Source: Streptomyces sp. TRM70350
Lineage (GTDB): Bacteria > Actinomycetota > Actinomycetes > Streptomycetales > Streptomycetaceae
NCBI RefSeq assembly: GCF_019219825.1
Contig: NZ_JAHUXH010000034.1
Coordinates: 1-64,000 of the forward strand
Reading direction: 5' to 3'
Length of the DNA: 64,000 nt
Shown: positions 9,200 through 17,060 of the stretch, piece by piece
Position numbering within the stretch: the first letter of the stretch is position 1
How the letters are laid out: the number at the start of each line of letters is the position of its first letter
Translations under genes and position numbers: made by a program
Notes under the pieces: model-generated
Seen by the model: only the letters and a program-made list of their open reading frames with translations
The model's database searches: none
What the model was told of the DNA's origin: nothing

Positions 9200-9298
9200 T
9201 CAGCTCTCCTTGAGATGGGTGGCGTGGGGATGCGCGCGGGAGCGTGCCGCTCGCTCGGCCCGGTCCACGACCGACAGGGCGACGGACATCTCGTGCAT
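9200..9298 (-). pseudogene. hypA: Truncated hypA (N-terminal remnant)
   Basis: A 32-codon frame starts exactly like HypA: MHEMSVALSVVDRAERAA, including the nickel-binding Met-His-Glu start and the first helix. HypA is normally about 110-115 residues with a CxxC-CxxC zinc domain. Here the chain jumps after about residue 19 to a short His-containing tail and stops two bases before hypB. The zinc domain is not found in any frame of the surrounding 270 bases. The simplest reading is an internal in-frame deletion that left both ends of the gene and the hypB ribosome site in place. Without the zinc domain it should not work as a nickel chaperone. Confidence 0.75.
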
Positions 9299-9470
9299 CG
9301 GTCTCCGTCCCGGGCCCGCGGATGTGTCCTGGGCGCCCATTACACGGCGGGGATCCGGCGGCGGACCGGGCGGCGCGCCGGGGTCACACGGATGCCTGGC
9401 CCGTTCGGTGCACCCGGTCGGCGCGCACGCGCGGTCGGTGTCACATGCGGCGAATGCGCAGTTCCACGGG

Positions 9471-10022
9471 TCATACGGCGGCTTCCCCCACGACACCTTC
9501 AGCGCGGTCCCGCACGGCCGACTGACGACGGACCAGTTCGCCGACCATGCGCACCGCTTCCGGCAGCGCGGCGGCGACGGGCGGGCTGAGGCCGATGCCT
9601 TCCCCGACGGTGGCGGGCTCGCACCCCACCACCAGCGTGCGCCGCGGCGGTGCGGCACCGGTGCCCGCGCACAGGGTGTCCAGCAGGGCCAGGACGGCGT
9701 CGGGCGACATCCGGTGGCCGTCGAGGGAAACGCCCTCCGGCGGCCGGCGACTGCCCGGCTCCGCCGCGTCGATCACGTAGAGCGTCCCGGGCTTCCCGCC
9801 GCGCGCGGTCGCGTCGAGGAGGACGAGGGTGTCGTACCCGTCGAGCAGTTGGTACGCCAGATGCACCCCGCGGATGCCGATGTCGGCGACCTCCACGCCG
9901 GGCGGCAGTTCCTGCCCGGACAGCAGACGTGCGGCCTCGACGCCGAAGCCGTCGTCGCCGAGGAAGATGTTGCCCGCCCCCGCGACCAGGGTGCGCGGGC
10001 TGGGGGCGGTGGCGGCGTTCAT
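9471..10022 (-). CDS. Hydrogenase maturation protease (HyaD/HybD family)
   Basis: The product has 183 residues of peptidase family M52, which cleaves the C-terminal extension of the [NiFe]-hydrogenase large subunit after nickel insertion. The N-terminal GNIFLGDDGFG (residues 17-27) holds the conserved acidic metal ligand, and the conserved GHRMSP follows near residue 104. It also has the DATARGG motif that follows the second acidic residue. Its ATG overlaps the stop of the small upstream ORF by four bases. A 172-base stretch without a gene separates it from the hypA remnant. The protease recognises a specific large subunit, so a matching hydrogenase should be encoded elsewhere in the genome. 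Confidence 0.93.
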   Translation of the reverse strand: MNAATAPSPRTLVAGAGNIFLGDDGFGVEAARLLSGQELPPGVEVADIGIRGVHLAYQLLDGYDTLVLLDATARGGKPGTLYVIDAAEPGSRRPPEGVSLDGHRMSPDAVLALLDTLCAGTGAAPPRRTLVVGCEPATVGEGIGLSPPVAAALPEAVRMVGELVRRQSAVRDRAEGVVGEAAV

Positions 10023-10144
10023 GCGTCCTCCCGGATCTCGGCGGCGGCTGCCTCGTCGGCGAAGCCGACGCCGGTCGACTCGTCAGGCATGTCGAACTTC
10101 TCCCACGCCCTGGGGCGTCCGGCGCGCACCTCCTGAGACATCAT
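10019..10144 (-). CDS. 41-residue acidic ORF in the hyp operon
   Basis: This short frame begins MMSQEVRAGRPRAW and ends in an acidic Ala/Glu-rich tail. It overlaps the hypX stop by ATGA and the protease start by ATGA, so it fills the gap between the two genes exactly. This double coupling argues for real translation. I recognise no family and no cysteine or metal-binding motif. It could be a small hydrogenase accessory protein, or a translational bridge that brings ribosomes to the protease start. Confidence 0.55.
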   Translation of the reverse strand: MMSQEVRAGRPRAWEKFDMPDESTGVGFADEAAAAEIREDA

Positions 10145-11820
10145 CCGGCCGCACTTGTCGTGGAGGTCCCGCCACCCGGCGGCACCGGCTCCTTGCGTAC
10201 GAAGGCCCTGCGCAGCGCGTGGTAGGGCGCGCCGGGGTCCGAGAAGATCCTGCGCATGCGGACGAGCTCCCGCTCGCGGACCGCCGCCAGCGGGGTGACG
10301 GCCTCCCGGCGTTCGCACTCGGCCTTCTTCGCGGCGACGCGCGACTGCGCGAGCGGGGACGCCGCCAGCCGGTGGGCCAGGAAGGTGACCTCGGCCGTGA
10401 ACCGCTCCGGAGCGCACTCGACCACCCGGTCGATCAGCCCGATGTCCCGGGCCCGGGCCGCGGTGACCGGCAGCGCGTCCTGGGTGAGCCGCTCCGCCCC
10501 GGCCGTCCCGACCCGGCGGGGCAGGCTGTACGTCCAGTACTCGGACCCGTACAGCCCCATGCGCCGGTAGTGCGGATTGAGCACCGCGCCCGAACGGCAC
10601 CACACCTCGTCGGCGGCCAGCGCCAGCATCACGCCCCCCGCCGCGGCGTTGCCGCCGACGGCGCTCACGACGACGCGGTCGGTCGTGGTGAGCACCGCCT
10701 CGACGAGGTCGTTCATCGCGTTGATGTTGGCCCAGGACTCCGCGGCCGCATCGGCGGCGGCCTCGATGACGCCCAGATGGATCCCGTTGGAGAAGAAGTC
10801 CCGCGCGGCACCCAGCACCAGCACGGACGTCGGCCGCTCGCACGCCGCCCGGTAGGCGGCCAGCAGGCGTCGGCACTGGTCGGTGGACATCGCGCCGCCC
10901 GGGAACGAGAACGACAGGACACCGACCGGCCCGTCCTCCCGGTACCGGATGTCGGACCAGGTGGCGTCCTTGGCGGTCGGCAGCGGGGGCAGCCGCCCGG
11001 CGAGCGCGGTCACGGCGGGCAGCTTGCACGCGCGCGGGGCACCGGCCGCCGTGCGCGCCCGCAGCTCGGGGATCCACACGGCGCCGTCGGTCGTGGCCCG
11101 GCAGATGGCACCCGCCCGGGTGGCCAGCAGCTCCCCGGGCCGCCCCCGCAGCCGGAACTCGGGACGACCGCCGTGCAGGAACCACTCCCCGCCCAGCAAC
11201 TCGTCGAGCACGCCGGGCTGCGAGTCGGCGGCCCGCAGGGTGCGCAGCACGGCGTCGGTGGAGTCGTCGGCCCAGGAGATACGGCGGTTCTCCTGGCGCA
11301 TCACGGGCCTGGTCCGCGCGCCGGGCGCCGTCGGCAGAGTGCCCTGCTCCAACGGCACGTACCGGCCGGAGGCGAACCGCTCCACGGCCAGCAGCACGGC
11401 CTGGACGGCCGCGTCGGACACCTCGTTCCGATACAGATCGCTCTTGCCCACGCGGGGGACGGGGCATGCGGCGGTGGCCCACACCGGCCCGGCGTCCATC
11501 TCCTCGTCGGCCTGGAGCACGGTCACGCCCCACTCGTCGACGCCGTCGTGGATGGCCCAGTCCAGCGAGGAGGGCCCCCGGTCGCCGACGGGGCCGGGGT
11601 GGACGATCAGGCAGGTGTGGCTCGACCACACATCGCGCGGTACGACGGCCTTCAGCATCGGCGCCACGACCAGGTCGGGGGCGTGCCGCCGGACGGCCGT
11701 CCGCACGTCGTCGCCGCGCGGTGTCACCTCGACGGCGACGCGGTGCCCGCGCTCGCGCAACTCGGCGTGCACGCGCTGGGTGAGGCTGTTGTAGGCGCTG
11801 CCGATGAGCAGGATGAGCAT
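10141..11820 (-). CDS. hypX: HypX, CO-ligand synthase for [NiFe]-hydrogenase
   Basis: The product has 559 residues in two halves. The N-terminal half (to about 250) is like a formyl-tetrahydrofolate-dependent formyltransferase, with the VHPGPVGDRGPSS motif around residue 74. The C-terminal half (about 265-500) is like enoyl-CoA hydratase/isomerase, with a GGNAAAGG oxyanion-hole region. Known HypX proteins take a formyl group from formyl-THF through formyl-CoA and release CO, giving the CO ligand under aerobic conditions. The start MLILLIGSAYNS at 11820 is preferred to a GTG 19 codons upstream because it matches the family N-terminus. HypX suggests that the hydrogenase is made in air. It is the first gene of the hyp operon. 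Confidence 0.93.
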   Translation of the reverse strand: MLILLIGSAYNSLTQRVHAELRERGHRVAVEVTPRGDDVRTAVRRHAPDLVVAPMLKAVVPRDVWSSHTCLIVHPGPVGDRGPSSLDWAIHDGVDEWGVTVLQADEEMDAGPVWATAACPVPRVGKSDLYRNEVSDAAVQAVLLAVERFASGRYVPLEQGTLPTAPGARTRPVMRQENRRISWADDSTDAVLRTLRAADSQPGVLDELLGGEWFLHGGRPEFRLRGRPGELLATRAGAICRATTDGAVWIPELRARTAAGAPRACKLPAVTALAGRLPPLPTAKDATWSDIRYREDGPVGVLSFSFPGGAMSTDQCRRLLAAYRAACERPTSVLVLGAARDFFSNGIHLGVIEAAADAAAESWANINAMNDLVEAVLTTTDRVVVSAVGGNAAAGGVMLALAADEVWCRSGAVLNPHYRRMGLYGSEYWTYSLPRRVGTAGAERLTQDALPVTAARARDIGLIDRVVECAPERFTAEVTFLAHRLAASPLAQSRVAAKKAECERREAVTPLAAVRERELVRMRRIFSDPGAPYHALRRAFVRKEPVPPGGGTSTTSAAG

Positions 11821-11944
11821 GGCTGCGATGGTCGTACAGGCGCCTTGGCGGACGTCGACGCGAATCCCGTCGGTCACTCGTAGGGGTCGGGGTTCCCGCC
11901 ATATGGGCGGCGGCGTCTCGTGGGCTTCAGGGGGCGGCCGTCGG

Positions 11945-13291
11945 CTACGCGTCGTGCGGGGCCGGAAGCTCCCGTCCCAGGTGTGCGAGGGGGGACAACG
12001 CCATGATCACTGGGGACAGCAGCATGCCCGCGGCCGTCACCAGGAGGCTGGAGCGCAGCCCCCACTCCGCCGCGAGAAATCCGCCGACAAGAGAACCGAG
12101 CGGGGTCAGCCCCATGCCGACGAACGTGATCGTCGCGGCCGCGCGGCCCTGCATCCCGTCCGGAGTGACGGCCTGCCGGACGGCCATGACCGTGACGTTC
12201 ACCAACTGGCCGCCGAGCCCGAACACGAAGCCGACCGCGAGAAGCGCGGGAACCGTCACCGCGGAGGAGCCGTGCAGCGCGGGCACACACAGGAAGACGC
12301 CGTCGCCCAGTGCCGCCGCACACACGAGCACCGCACCATGACCGAACCGGCTCGGCAGGCGCGCGGCCAGCAGTGAGCCCACAAGCGCACCCGGTCCCGC
12401 CGCCGCGAGCGCCAGCCCCACGACGGTGCCCGACAGGTGCAGTTCCCGGGGCAGGAACAGCAGATAGACGGTCATCATGGCCGCGAAAGAGAACTGGAAA
12501 GCGGCCGAAGCCAGGCACACGGTCCGAAGCGCGGTGTCGCCGGCGACGAAACGCAGGCCCTCATGAATCCGCCGCCAGACCCGAGGGGGGTGTGCCGGGC
12601 GCTCGGGGACCGATTCGGATCGGCGGATCCGCCGGATCGACAGGAACGACAGCGCGAAGAACAGCGCGCTGGAGGCGGCGGCCATCGGCGCCGACAGCAG
12701 CGACACCAACGCACCGCCGAGAGCGGGACCGCCGATCTGCGCCGCGGACCGGCTGCCCTCCAGCGCGCTGTTGCCGCGCACCAGTTGGTCGCGTTCCACC
12801 AGTCGTACGAGAGACGCCTGGTATGCCACGTCGAAGAACACGGACAGGGCCCCGACGGCGAAGGCGAGCGCGAGCAGCGCGGGCAATCCGAGCCAGCCGA
12901 AGAGGCCTGCCATGGCGACGGTGCCCAGGGCCAGGGCCCGACCGACGTCCGTGAGCACCATCGTCGTGCGGGTCCGCCACCTGTCCACCCACGCGCCGAC
13001 GAAGAGCGAGAGCAACAGGATCGGCGCCTGCCCCACCGCGCGAAGGACACCCAGTTCGCCGGCACTGGCGTGGAGCGTCAGGACGGCGAAGAGCGGCAGA
13101 ACCACCAGACTTGCGTGTTCACCGAGTTGGGAGGCTGTCTGCCCCATCCAGAGTCTGCGGAAGTCGACGTCCCGCCACAGGCTGGACGGAACAGGTCGAC
13201 CGGAATCGGATACAGCGGAGGAACCGGACGGCACGGGAATCCCTTGGGTTGCCGACAACGAGGCCCGCCACCGAGCAGAGGAAAGCTGCAC
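11945..13291 (-). CDS. MFS transporter, EntS/MFS_3-like exporter
   Basis: The product has 448 residues with twelve predicted membrane helices. It has the loop-2/3 signature of the family (VGAWVDRWRTRTTMVL) and a second copy of the repeat around residues 300-330. The pattern fits the drug or siderophore export branch of the major facilitator superfamily (MFS_3, enterobactin-exporter-like). The substrate is unknown. The start at 13291 gives about 40 non-membrane residues; a later start is possible. It lies 124 bases upstream of hypX on the same strand and might share its transcript, but it has no known role in hydrogenase assembly. Confidence 0.85.
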   Translation of the reverse strand: MQLSSARWRASLSATQGIPVPSGSSAVSDSGRPVPSSLWRDVDFRRLWMGQTASQLGEHASLVVLPLFAVLTLHASAGELGVLRAVGQAPILLLSLFVGAWVDRWRTRTTMVLTDVGRALALGTVAMAGLFGWLGLPALLALAFAVGALSVFFDVAYQASLVRLVERDQLVRGNSALEGSRSAAQIGGPALGGALVSLLSAPMAAASSALFFALSFLSIRRIRRSESVPERPAHPPRVWRRIHEGLRFVAGDTALRTVCLASAAFQFSFAAMMTVYLLFLPRELHLSGTVVGLALAAAGPGALVGSLLAARLPSRFGHGAVLVCAAALGDGVFLCVPALHGSSAVTVPALLAVGFVFGLGGQLVNVTVMAVRQAVTPDGMQGRAAATITFVGMGLTPLGSLVGGFLAAEWGLRSSLLVTAAGMLLSPVIMALSPLAHLGRELPAPHDA

Positions 13292-13624
13292 CGACGGTTC
13301 AGGCAGGGAAAGGCTCGCTGTGCCGCAACATCAAGGGCAGCACGCGATGACAGGCCGGTCACGGCCCACAACGTCAACGCGCGCTCGGATAACCGACCAT
13401 GTCTTGGCTCCTCGTGTGTGACTCCTGCGCCGAAACCCTAGCCCGCGGCGGCCCGACGCGAAAGGCCCTCGTCGAGGCGCTGACCGCCTTCGACGAGGCG
13501 GGCGCGGGGCCTCTCGCACGGGCACAGGGCGATCCGGGCCCGCATCCTCTCGGCTGGAAGGAGCGGGCCCGCTGTGCGATACGGCGCCTGGAGCCGCCGC
13601 GTCACGCCGTTGGCCTCTGCCGGG
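13292..13624. repeat. 333-base gap with an inverted repeat
   Basis: There is no convincing gene between the MFS gene and the DUF4142 gene. The stretch contains a 9-base perfect inverted repeat (CCTCGTCGA at 13467-13475 and its complement at 13490-13498, 14-base loop). This could act as a terminator for the DUF4142 transcript, which ends at 13625. Nothing else is seen. Confidence 0.35.
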
Positions 13625-14377
13625 TCATCCCACCTGCCCCGCGGTCGTCGGGCTGGGCGTCGGCGACGTGGTGTTCACGTTGAGGTCCGGGCGGGGCTTG
13701 AGGGCCAGCACCGGGGAGCCCGGCTGGGGCGGTGGCGGGGTCAGCTGGTCCTTGGGCAGCTTCGGCGGCGTGGTCTGCTGCAGGAGGACCTGCTCGTAGT
13801 TGACCATGCCGGTCTTCTCCAGCACGGTGATGTGGTCGAGGACCGTGTCGTTGGCCTGGTCGGCCAGCGTACGGACCAGCGAGTTCTTGGTGTTGGCGCG
13901 GATCTTGGCGATGGCCGGGAAGATCTGGCCGTGGGTCACGCGCATGATGTTGACCGCCGTGATGTCGAACTGCTTGCCCGTCTCCGCGTCCACGGTCGCC
14001 ACGAACTGCTGCTGTTGCGGCGTCGCCTGGTTGGGCAGGGTGATGCCGAGTTCGGGGGCGATCCTGCGGCAGGTGGCGTCGAGTCCGGCGTGTCCGACGA
14101 TGAGGTGTGCGCCGGCCTCCTTCATCTCCGGCGTCGTGCCCCGCTCCATGGCCATCTCCCCGAGCGGGTACTCCCACAGCCCCGCCGAACGGACCTTGAC
14201 GACGAAGTCGCGGTCGGCCTCGGTCAGCGGGCCGTAGGGCGTGTTGGCGATGATGCGGTCCTGCGAGGTGGCGGTGTTCTCGATCCCGAGCATGGCCGGG
14301 TAGGCGAGGGCGGTGAGGGTCAGACCCAGCGCACCGAACACGAAGATGCTTCCCAACTTGCTGGGTGACACGGGCAT
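13625..14377 (-). CDS. DUF4142 family exported protein
   Basis: The product has 250 residues. An N-terminal hydrophobic segment (about 9-28) acts as signal or anchor. The DUF4142 four-helix, ferritin-like fold follows at about residues 55-205, with its usual features: LTEADRDFVVKVRSAGLWE, EMAMERGTTPEMKEAG and a His-rich last helix pair. The C-terminus is a Pro/Thr-rich tail of about 50 residues, likely flexible in the cell wall. Family members are exported and of unknown biochemical role. The gene stands alone, with short gaps on both sides. Confidence 0.88.
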   Translation of the reverse strand: MPVSPSKLGSIFVFGALGLTLTALAYPAMLGIENTATSQDRIIANTPYGPLTEADRDFVVKVRSAGLWEYPLGEMAMERGTTPEMKEAGAHLIVGHAGLDATCRRIAPELGITLPNQATPQQQQFVATVDAETGKQFDITAVNIMRVTHGQIFPAIAKIRANTKNSLVRTLADQANDTVLDHITVLEKTGMVNYEQVLLQQTTPPKLPKDQLTPPPPQPGSPVLALKPRPDLNVNTTSPTPSPTTAGQVG

Positions 14378-14557
14378 GGGGCCTCCTGACGCGAGCGGGC
14401 TGTACGTCAGGAGGTACGGATGAGCCGGTCCGATCCATCATCGCTCTGGTCAGATTTTGGCCTCTGGCATGTGTTCTGTGTCACAGGCGGCGGAATCCTG
14501 AAGGCCGTGAGAAATGATCTGACGGTCGTGACGAGGACACGCGGCCGTACGGCGCGG

Positions 14558-15814
14558 TCAGTCATGCCCGGCCGATGGTGTCCTGGTCGTTCCGGTGCGT
14601 GGGGCGGGGTTCTCCCCGGCCCCGGCCCCGGCCGTCGACGTCGGCTTGCGGCGTCGGCTTCGGCGCGAAAGGCGGGTGGCGACGGGTTCGGTGTAGCGGG
14701 CGGTGAGCGGGCCGAGCAGCACCAGGATCAGGACGTACGCGGTGGCCAGCGGACCGAGGGAGGGTTCGATCCCGGCGGTGATCGCGAGTCCGGCGATCAC
14801 GATGGAGAACTCGCCGCGCGCCACCAGCGTGCCGCCCGCCCGCCAGCGGCCCTTCGGGGCGACGCCCGCCCGGCCGGCGGCCCAGTAGCCGGTGGCGATC
14901 TTCGTCAGCGTGGTGACGGCGGCCAGGGCGAGGGCGGGCAGCAGGACCGGCGGGACGCTCGCCGGGTCGGTGTTGAGGCCGAAGAAGACGAAGAAGACGG
15001 CGGCGAACAGATCCCGCAGCGGGGCGAGCAGACTGTGCGCACCTTCGGCGACCTCGCCGGACAGCGCGATGCCGACCAGGAAGGCACCCACGGCCGCAGA
15101 CACCTGCACCTGCTGGGCCAGTCCGGCAACCAGCAGGGTCAGCCCGAGGACGACCAGCAGCAGCTTCTCCGGGTCGTCGCTGGAGACCAAACGGGAGATG
15201 TGGCGGCCGTACCGCACCGCGAGGACCAGCACGGCGGCGGCGGCGCCGAGCGCGATGGCCAGGGTGACACTTCCGGCCGCCAGGCCGATGCCGGCCAGCA
15301 GGGCGGTGAGGATGGGCAGGTAGACCGCCATGGAGAGGTCTTCCAGGACCAGGATGCTCAGCACGACCGGCGTCTCGCGGTTGCCCAGCCGTCCCAGGTC
15401 GCCGAGGATCTTGGCGATCACACCGGAGGACGAGATCCAGGTGACGCCCGCCAGTACGACGGCTGCGACCGGCCCCCAGCCGAGCAGCAGCGCCAGGGCG
15501 GCACCCGGCAGGGCGTTGAGGGCGGCGTCGACCAGCCCGGCGGGGTAGTGCGCCCTGAGGTTGGACACCAGGTCGCTCGCCGAGTACTCCAGGCCCAGCA
15601 TGAGCAGCAGCAGAATGACGCCGAACTCGGCGCCGACGGCGACGAACTCCTCGCTGGCGCCCAGCGGGAGCAGCCCGCCCTTGCCGAAGGCCAGCCCGGC
15701 CAGCAGGTACAGCGGTATCGGCGACATCCGCAGCCGGCCGGCGAACCGGCCCAGCAGTCCCAGGGCGAGGATGATCGCCCCGAACTCGATCAGGAACAGG
15801 GCTGAGGAGTGCAC
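14558..15814 (-). CDS. Cation:proton antiporter, CPA2/KefB type
   Basis: The product has 418 residues with about twelve membrane helices and the Na_H_Exchanger (CPA2) pattern, including unwound-helix GLEYSASD-like and SSSGVIAKILGDL segments. It ends in a basic tail. It lacks the long RCK domain of KefB/KefC. That role is supplied by the separate TrkA-C protein encoded six bases upstream, the arrangement of the KhtTU-type K+/H+ antiporters. The pair probably exports K+ or Na+ in exchange for protons to control pH or turgor. The ion is not decided by sequence. Confidence 0.9.
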   Translation of the reverse strand: MHSSALFLIEFGAIILALGLLGRFAGRLRMSPIPLYLLAGLAFGKGGLLPLGASEEFVAVGAEFGVILLLLMLGLEYSASDLVSNLRAHYPAGLVDAALNALPGAALALLLGWGPVAAVVLAGVTWISSSGVIAKILGDLGRLGNRETPVVLSILVLEDLSMAVYLPILTALLAGIGLAAGSVTLAIALGAAAAVLVLAVRYGRHISRLVSSDDPEKLLLVVLGLTLLVAGLAQQVQVSAAVGAFLVGIALSGEVAEGAHSLLAPLRDLFAAVFFVFFGLNTDPASVPPVLLPALALAAVTTLTKIATGYWAAGRAGVAPKGRWRAGGTLVARGEFSIVIAGLAITAGIEPSLGPLATAYVLILVLLGPLTARYTEPVATRLSRRSRRRKPTSTAGAGAGENPAPRTGTTRTPSAGHD

Positions 15815-15820
15815 GGCGGT

Positions 15821-16306
15821 TCACTCCCGCCCGAGTATCTCGGCGGCCGCCTCCACGCCCTCGCGGGTACCGATCACGATCAACGTGTCGCCGCCGGCCA
15901 GCCGGAAGTCCGGTGTGGGGGAGGGGATCGCCTCGGCCCGGCGCAGGACGGCCACGATCGAGGCACCGGTCGTGGTCCGCATCCGGGTCTCGCCGAGCAG
16001 CCGCCCGTTCCAGTGGGAGCTCCCGGCCAGCTCGATCTGCTCGGCCACCAGTCCCAGGCCGGTGGTGGACAGCAGGTTCGGCGTGTGGTGCGCGGGCAGC
16101 AGCGCGTCGATGAGCGTGGCCGCTTCCTCCGCGGTCAGCTGCACGGACAGAGCGCAGTCGTCCGGGTCGTCCTTGCGGTACGCGCTCAGGGTGCGCTCCC
16201 CGTCGCGGTGCGCGACCACCGACAGGTGCCGGTGCTCGTGAGTGGTCAGGTCGTAACGGACACCGATCCCCGGCAGCGGCGTACTGCTCAGGCGTGGAGC
16301 GCCCAT
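15821..16306 (-). CDS. Antiporter regulatory subunit with TrkA-C domain (KhtT-like)
   Basis: The product has 161 residues. The N-terminal half (to about 80) has the small beta-rich domain of KhtT-type subunits (GVRYDLTTHEHRHLSVVAHRDG). The C-terminal half is an RCK_C/TrkA-C ligand-binding domain, ending in GGDTLIVIGTREGVEAAAEIL. These soluble subunits gate the partner antiporter in response to pH or nucleotide. The gene ends six bases before the antiporter and is surely co-transcribed with it. The gap to tatA downstream of its start (175 bases) should hold the promoter. Confidence 0.9.
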   Translation of the reverse strand: MGAPRLSSTPLPGIGVRYDLTTHEHRHLSVVAHRDGERTLSAYRKDDPDDCALSVQLTAEEAATLIDALLPAHHTPNLLSTTGLGLVAEQIELAGSSHWNGRLLGETRMRTTTGASIVAVLRRAEAIPSPTPDFRLAGGDTLIVIGTREGVEAAAEILGRE

Positions 16307-16481
16307 GGCGACCCCCTCTCTCGCGGGGCACCTGCGGCGGCAACCGCGGGACGCGCCGGGGCACCCCGGTCCGGGCCTGTGGAAACCATCGTAGGTGCCC
16401 CTGCCATGGGTGACGCGCAGAGCGTCCGGGAGGCGATCCGCCCGCCCGTGAGCGGGGCCGTGCCCGCTGCAGGACCCCGCG

Positions 16482-16742
16482 TCAGTCCTGCGGCCGTGGC
16501 GGTCCGGAGCCCTGCGGCCGAGCCGAGTCCTCCGGGTCGGTGCGCGTGACGGTCTCGCCCTGGATCACCCGAGGCGGAGCCTGCTCCGCGGCCGGTGTCT
16601 GCTGCTCCTTCATCGCCCTGGCCTCCGCCTTCAGGATGCGCGCCGACTTGCCCGCCGAGCGGGCCAGTTCGGGCAGCTTCTTGGCGGCGAGGACCGCTAT
16701 GACGATGATGAGGACGACGGCGAGTTCACTCAGTCCGAACAT
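16482..16742 (-). CDS. tatA: Twin-arginine translocase subunit TatA/TatE family
   Basis: The product has 86 residues. It starts MFGLSELAVV, followed by a single membrane helix (about 6-20), the short hinge and amphipathic helix (KKLPELARSAGKSARILKAE), and a charged, disordered tail. TatA oligomers form the pore of the Tat export system. ATG 16742 is preferred; a TTG three codons upstream is also in frame. A 14-base perfect dyad sits 11 bases upstream of this ATG. The Tat-exported PaoA and the multicopper oxidase in this window are potential cargoes, but the main tatABC set is usually elsewhere in Streptomyces, so this is likely an extra copy. Confidence 0.88.
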   Translation of the reverse strand: MFGLSELAVVLIIVIAVLAAKKLPELARSAGKSARILKAEARAMKEQQTPAAEQAPPRVIQGETVTRTDPEDSARPQGSGPPRPQD

Positions 16743-16752
16743 GCCTCGCAAT

Positions 16753-16766
16753 CTACAGCACTGTAG
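16753..16766. promoter_or_regulatory. BlaI/CopY-like operator dyad
   Basis: CTACAGCACTGTAG is a perfect 14-base inverted repeat with TACA/TGTA cores, the type bound by BlaI/MecI/CopY-family repressors. It lies between tatA and the remnant of an M56 peptidase gene. In actinobacteria M56 genes are commonly paired with BlaI-family repressors. It may now control only tatA. No blaI gene is present here. Confidence 0.5.
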
Positions 16767-16798
16767 AAGCTTAGGGGTACGGGAGACGGCCGATCACC

Positions 16799-17060
16799 AC
16801 GGCACTGCTGCACGGCCTGCACGCCACCGAACGGCGAGCCCTGTTCGCTCACGAATGGGGGCGCACCTGGCGGCCCGTCACCACCGCTTCCTGCTCGTCG
16901 CACAGCTGGCGGCGCGCGCCAAGCCTCTCCTGCGGCCGCCGCATACTTCGGAGGCCGACTTGACCGAGCGGTGGGCGAACGAGGAGGCGGCCCCGGGCCG
17001 TCGGCGACCGCCGGGCGGTGGCGCGCGATCGGCGAGGCGGCCCGGGTCTCTCTGCAGCGG
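16799..17060 (+). pseudogene. Remnant of an M56-family membrane metallopeptidase
   Basis: Pieces of an M56 (BlaR1-like) peptidase run through three frames. First comes LLHGLHATERRALFAHE. Then, after a small indel, AHLAARHHRFLLVAQLAARA and the segment ending TERWANEEAA. After another shift comes AIGEAARVSL. Together they cover the HExxH region and the next helix of the catalytic domain; the HExxH motif itself is split by the first shift. The N-terminal membrane part is missing. The fragment runs directly into the GlxA-like remnant, so a deletion has joined two unrelated genes. Confidence 0.7.

Noticed and set aside
4240..9213. A very long open frame on the plus strand across the hyp operon
   Set aside because: It is antisense to hypE-hypB, whose families are certain. 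Such frames arise in GC-rich DNA when the third codon positions of the real genes face them.
9299..9470. A search for the missing zinc domain of hypA in this gap
   Set aside because: No CxxC pair in a HypA-like setting was found on the minus strand in any frame, so the gap is listed as empty.
13399..13683. A 94-codon plus-strand frame starting MSWLLVCDSC
   Set aside because: It reads antisense into the DUF4142 gene, has no ribosome site and its second half is a shadow. The first half could be coding, but there is no support.
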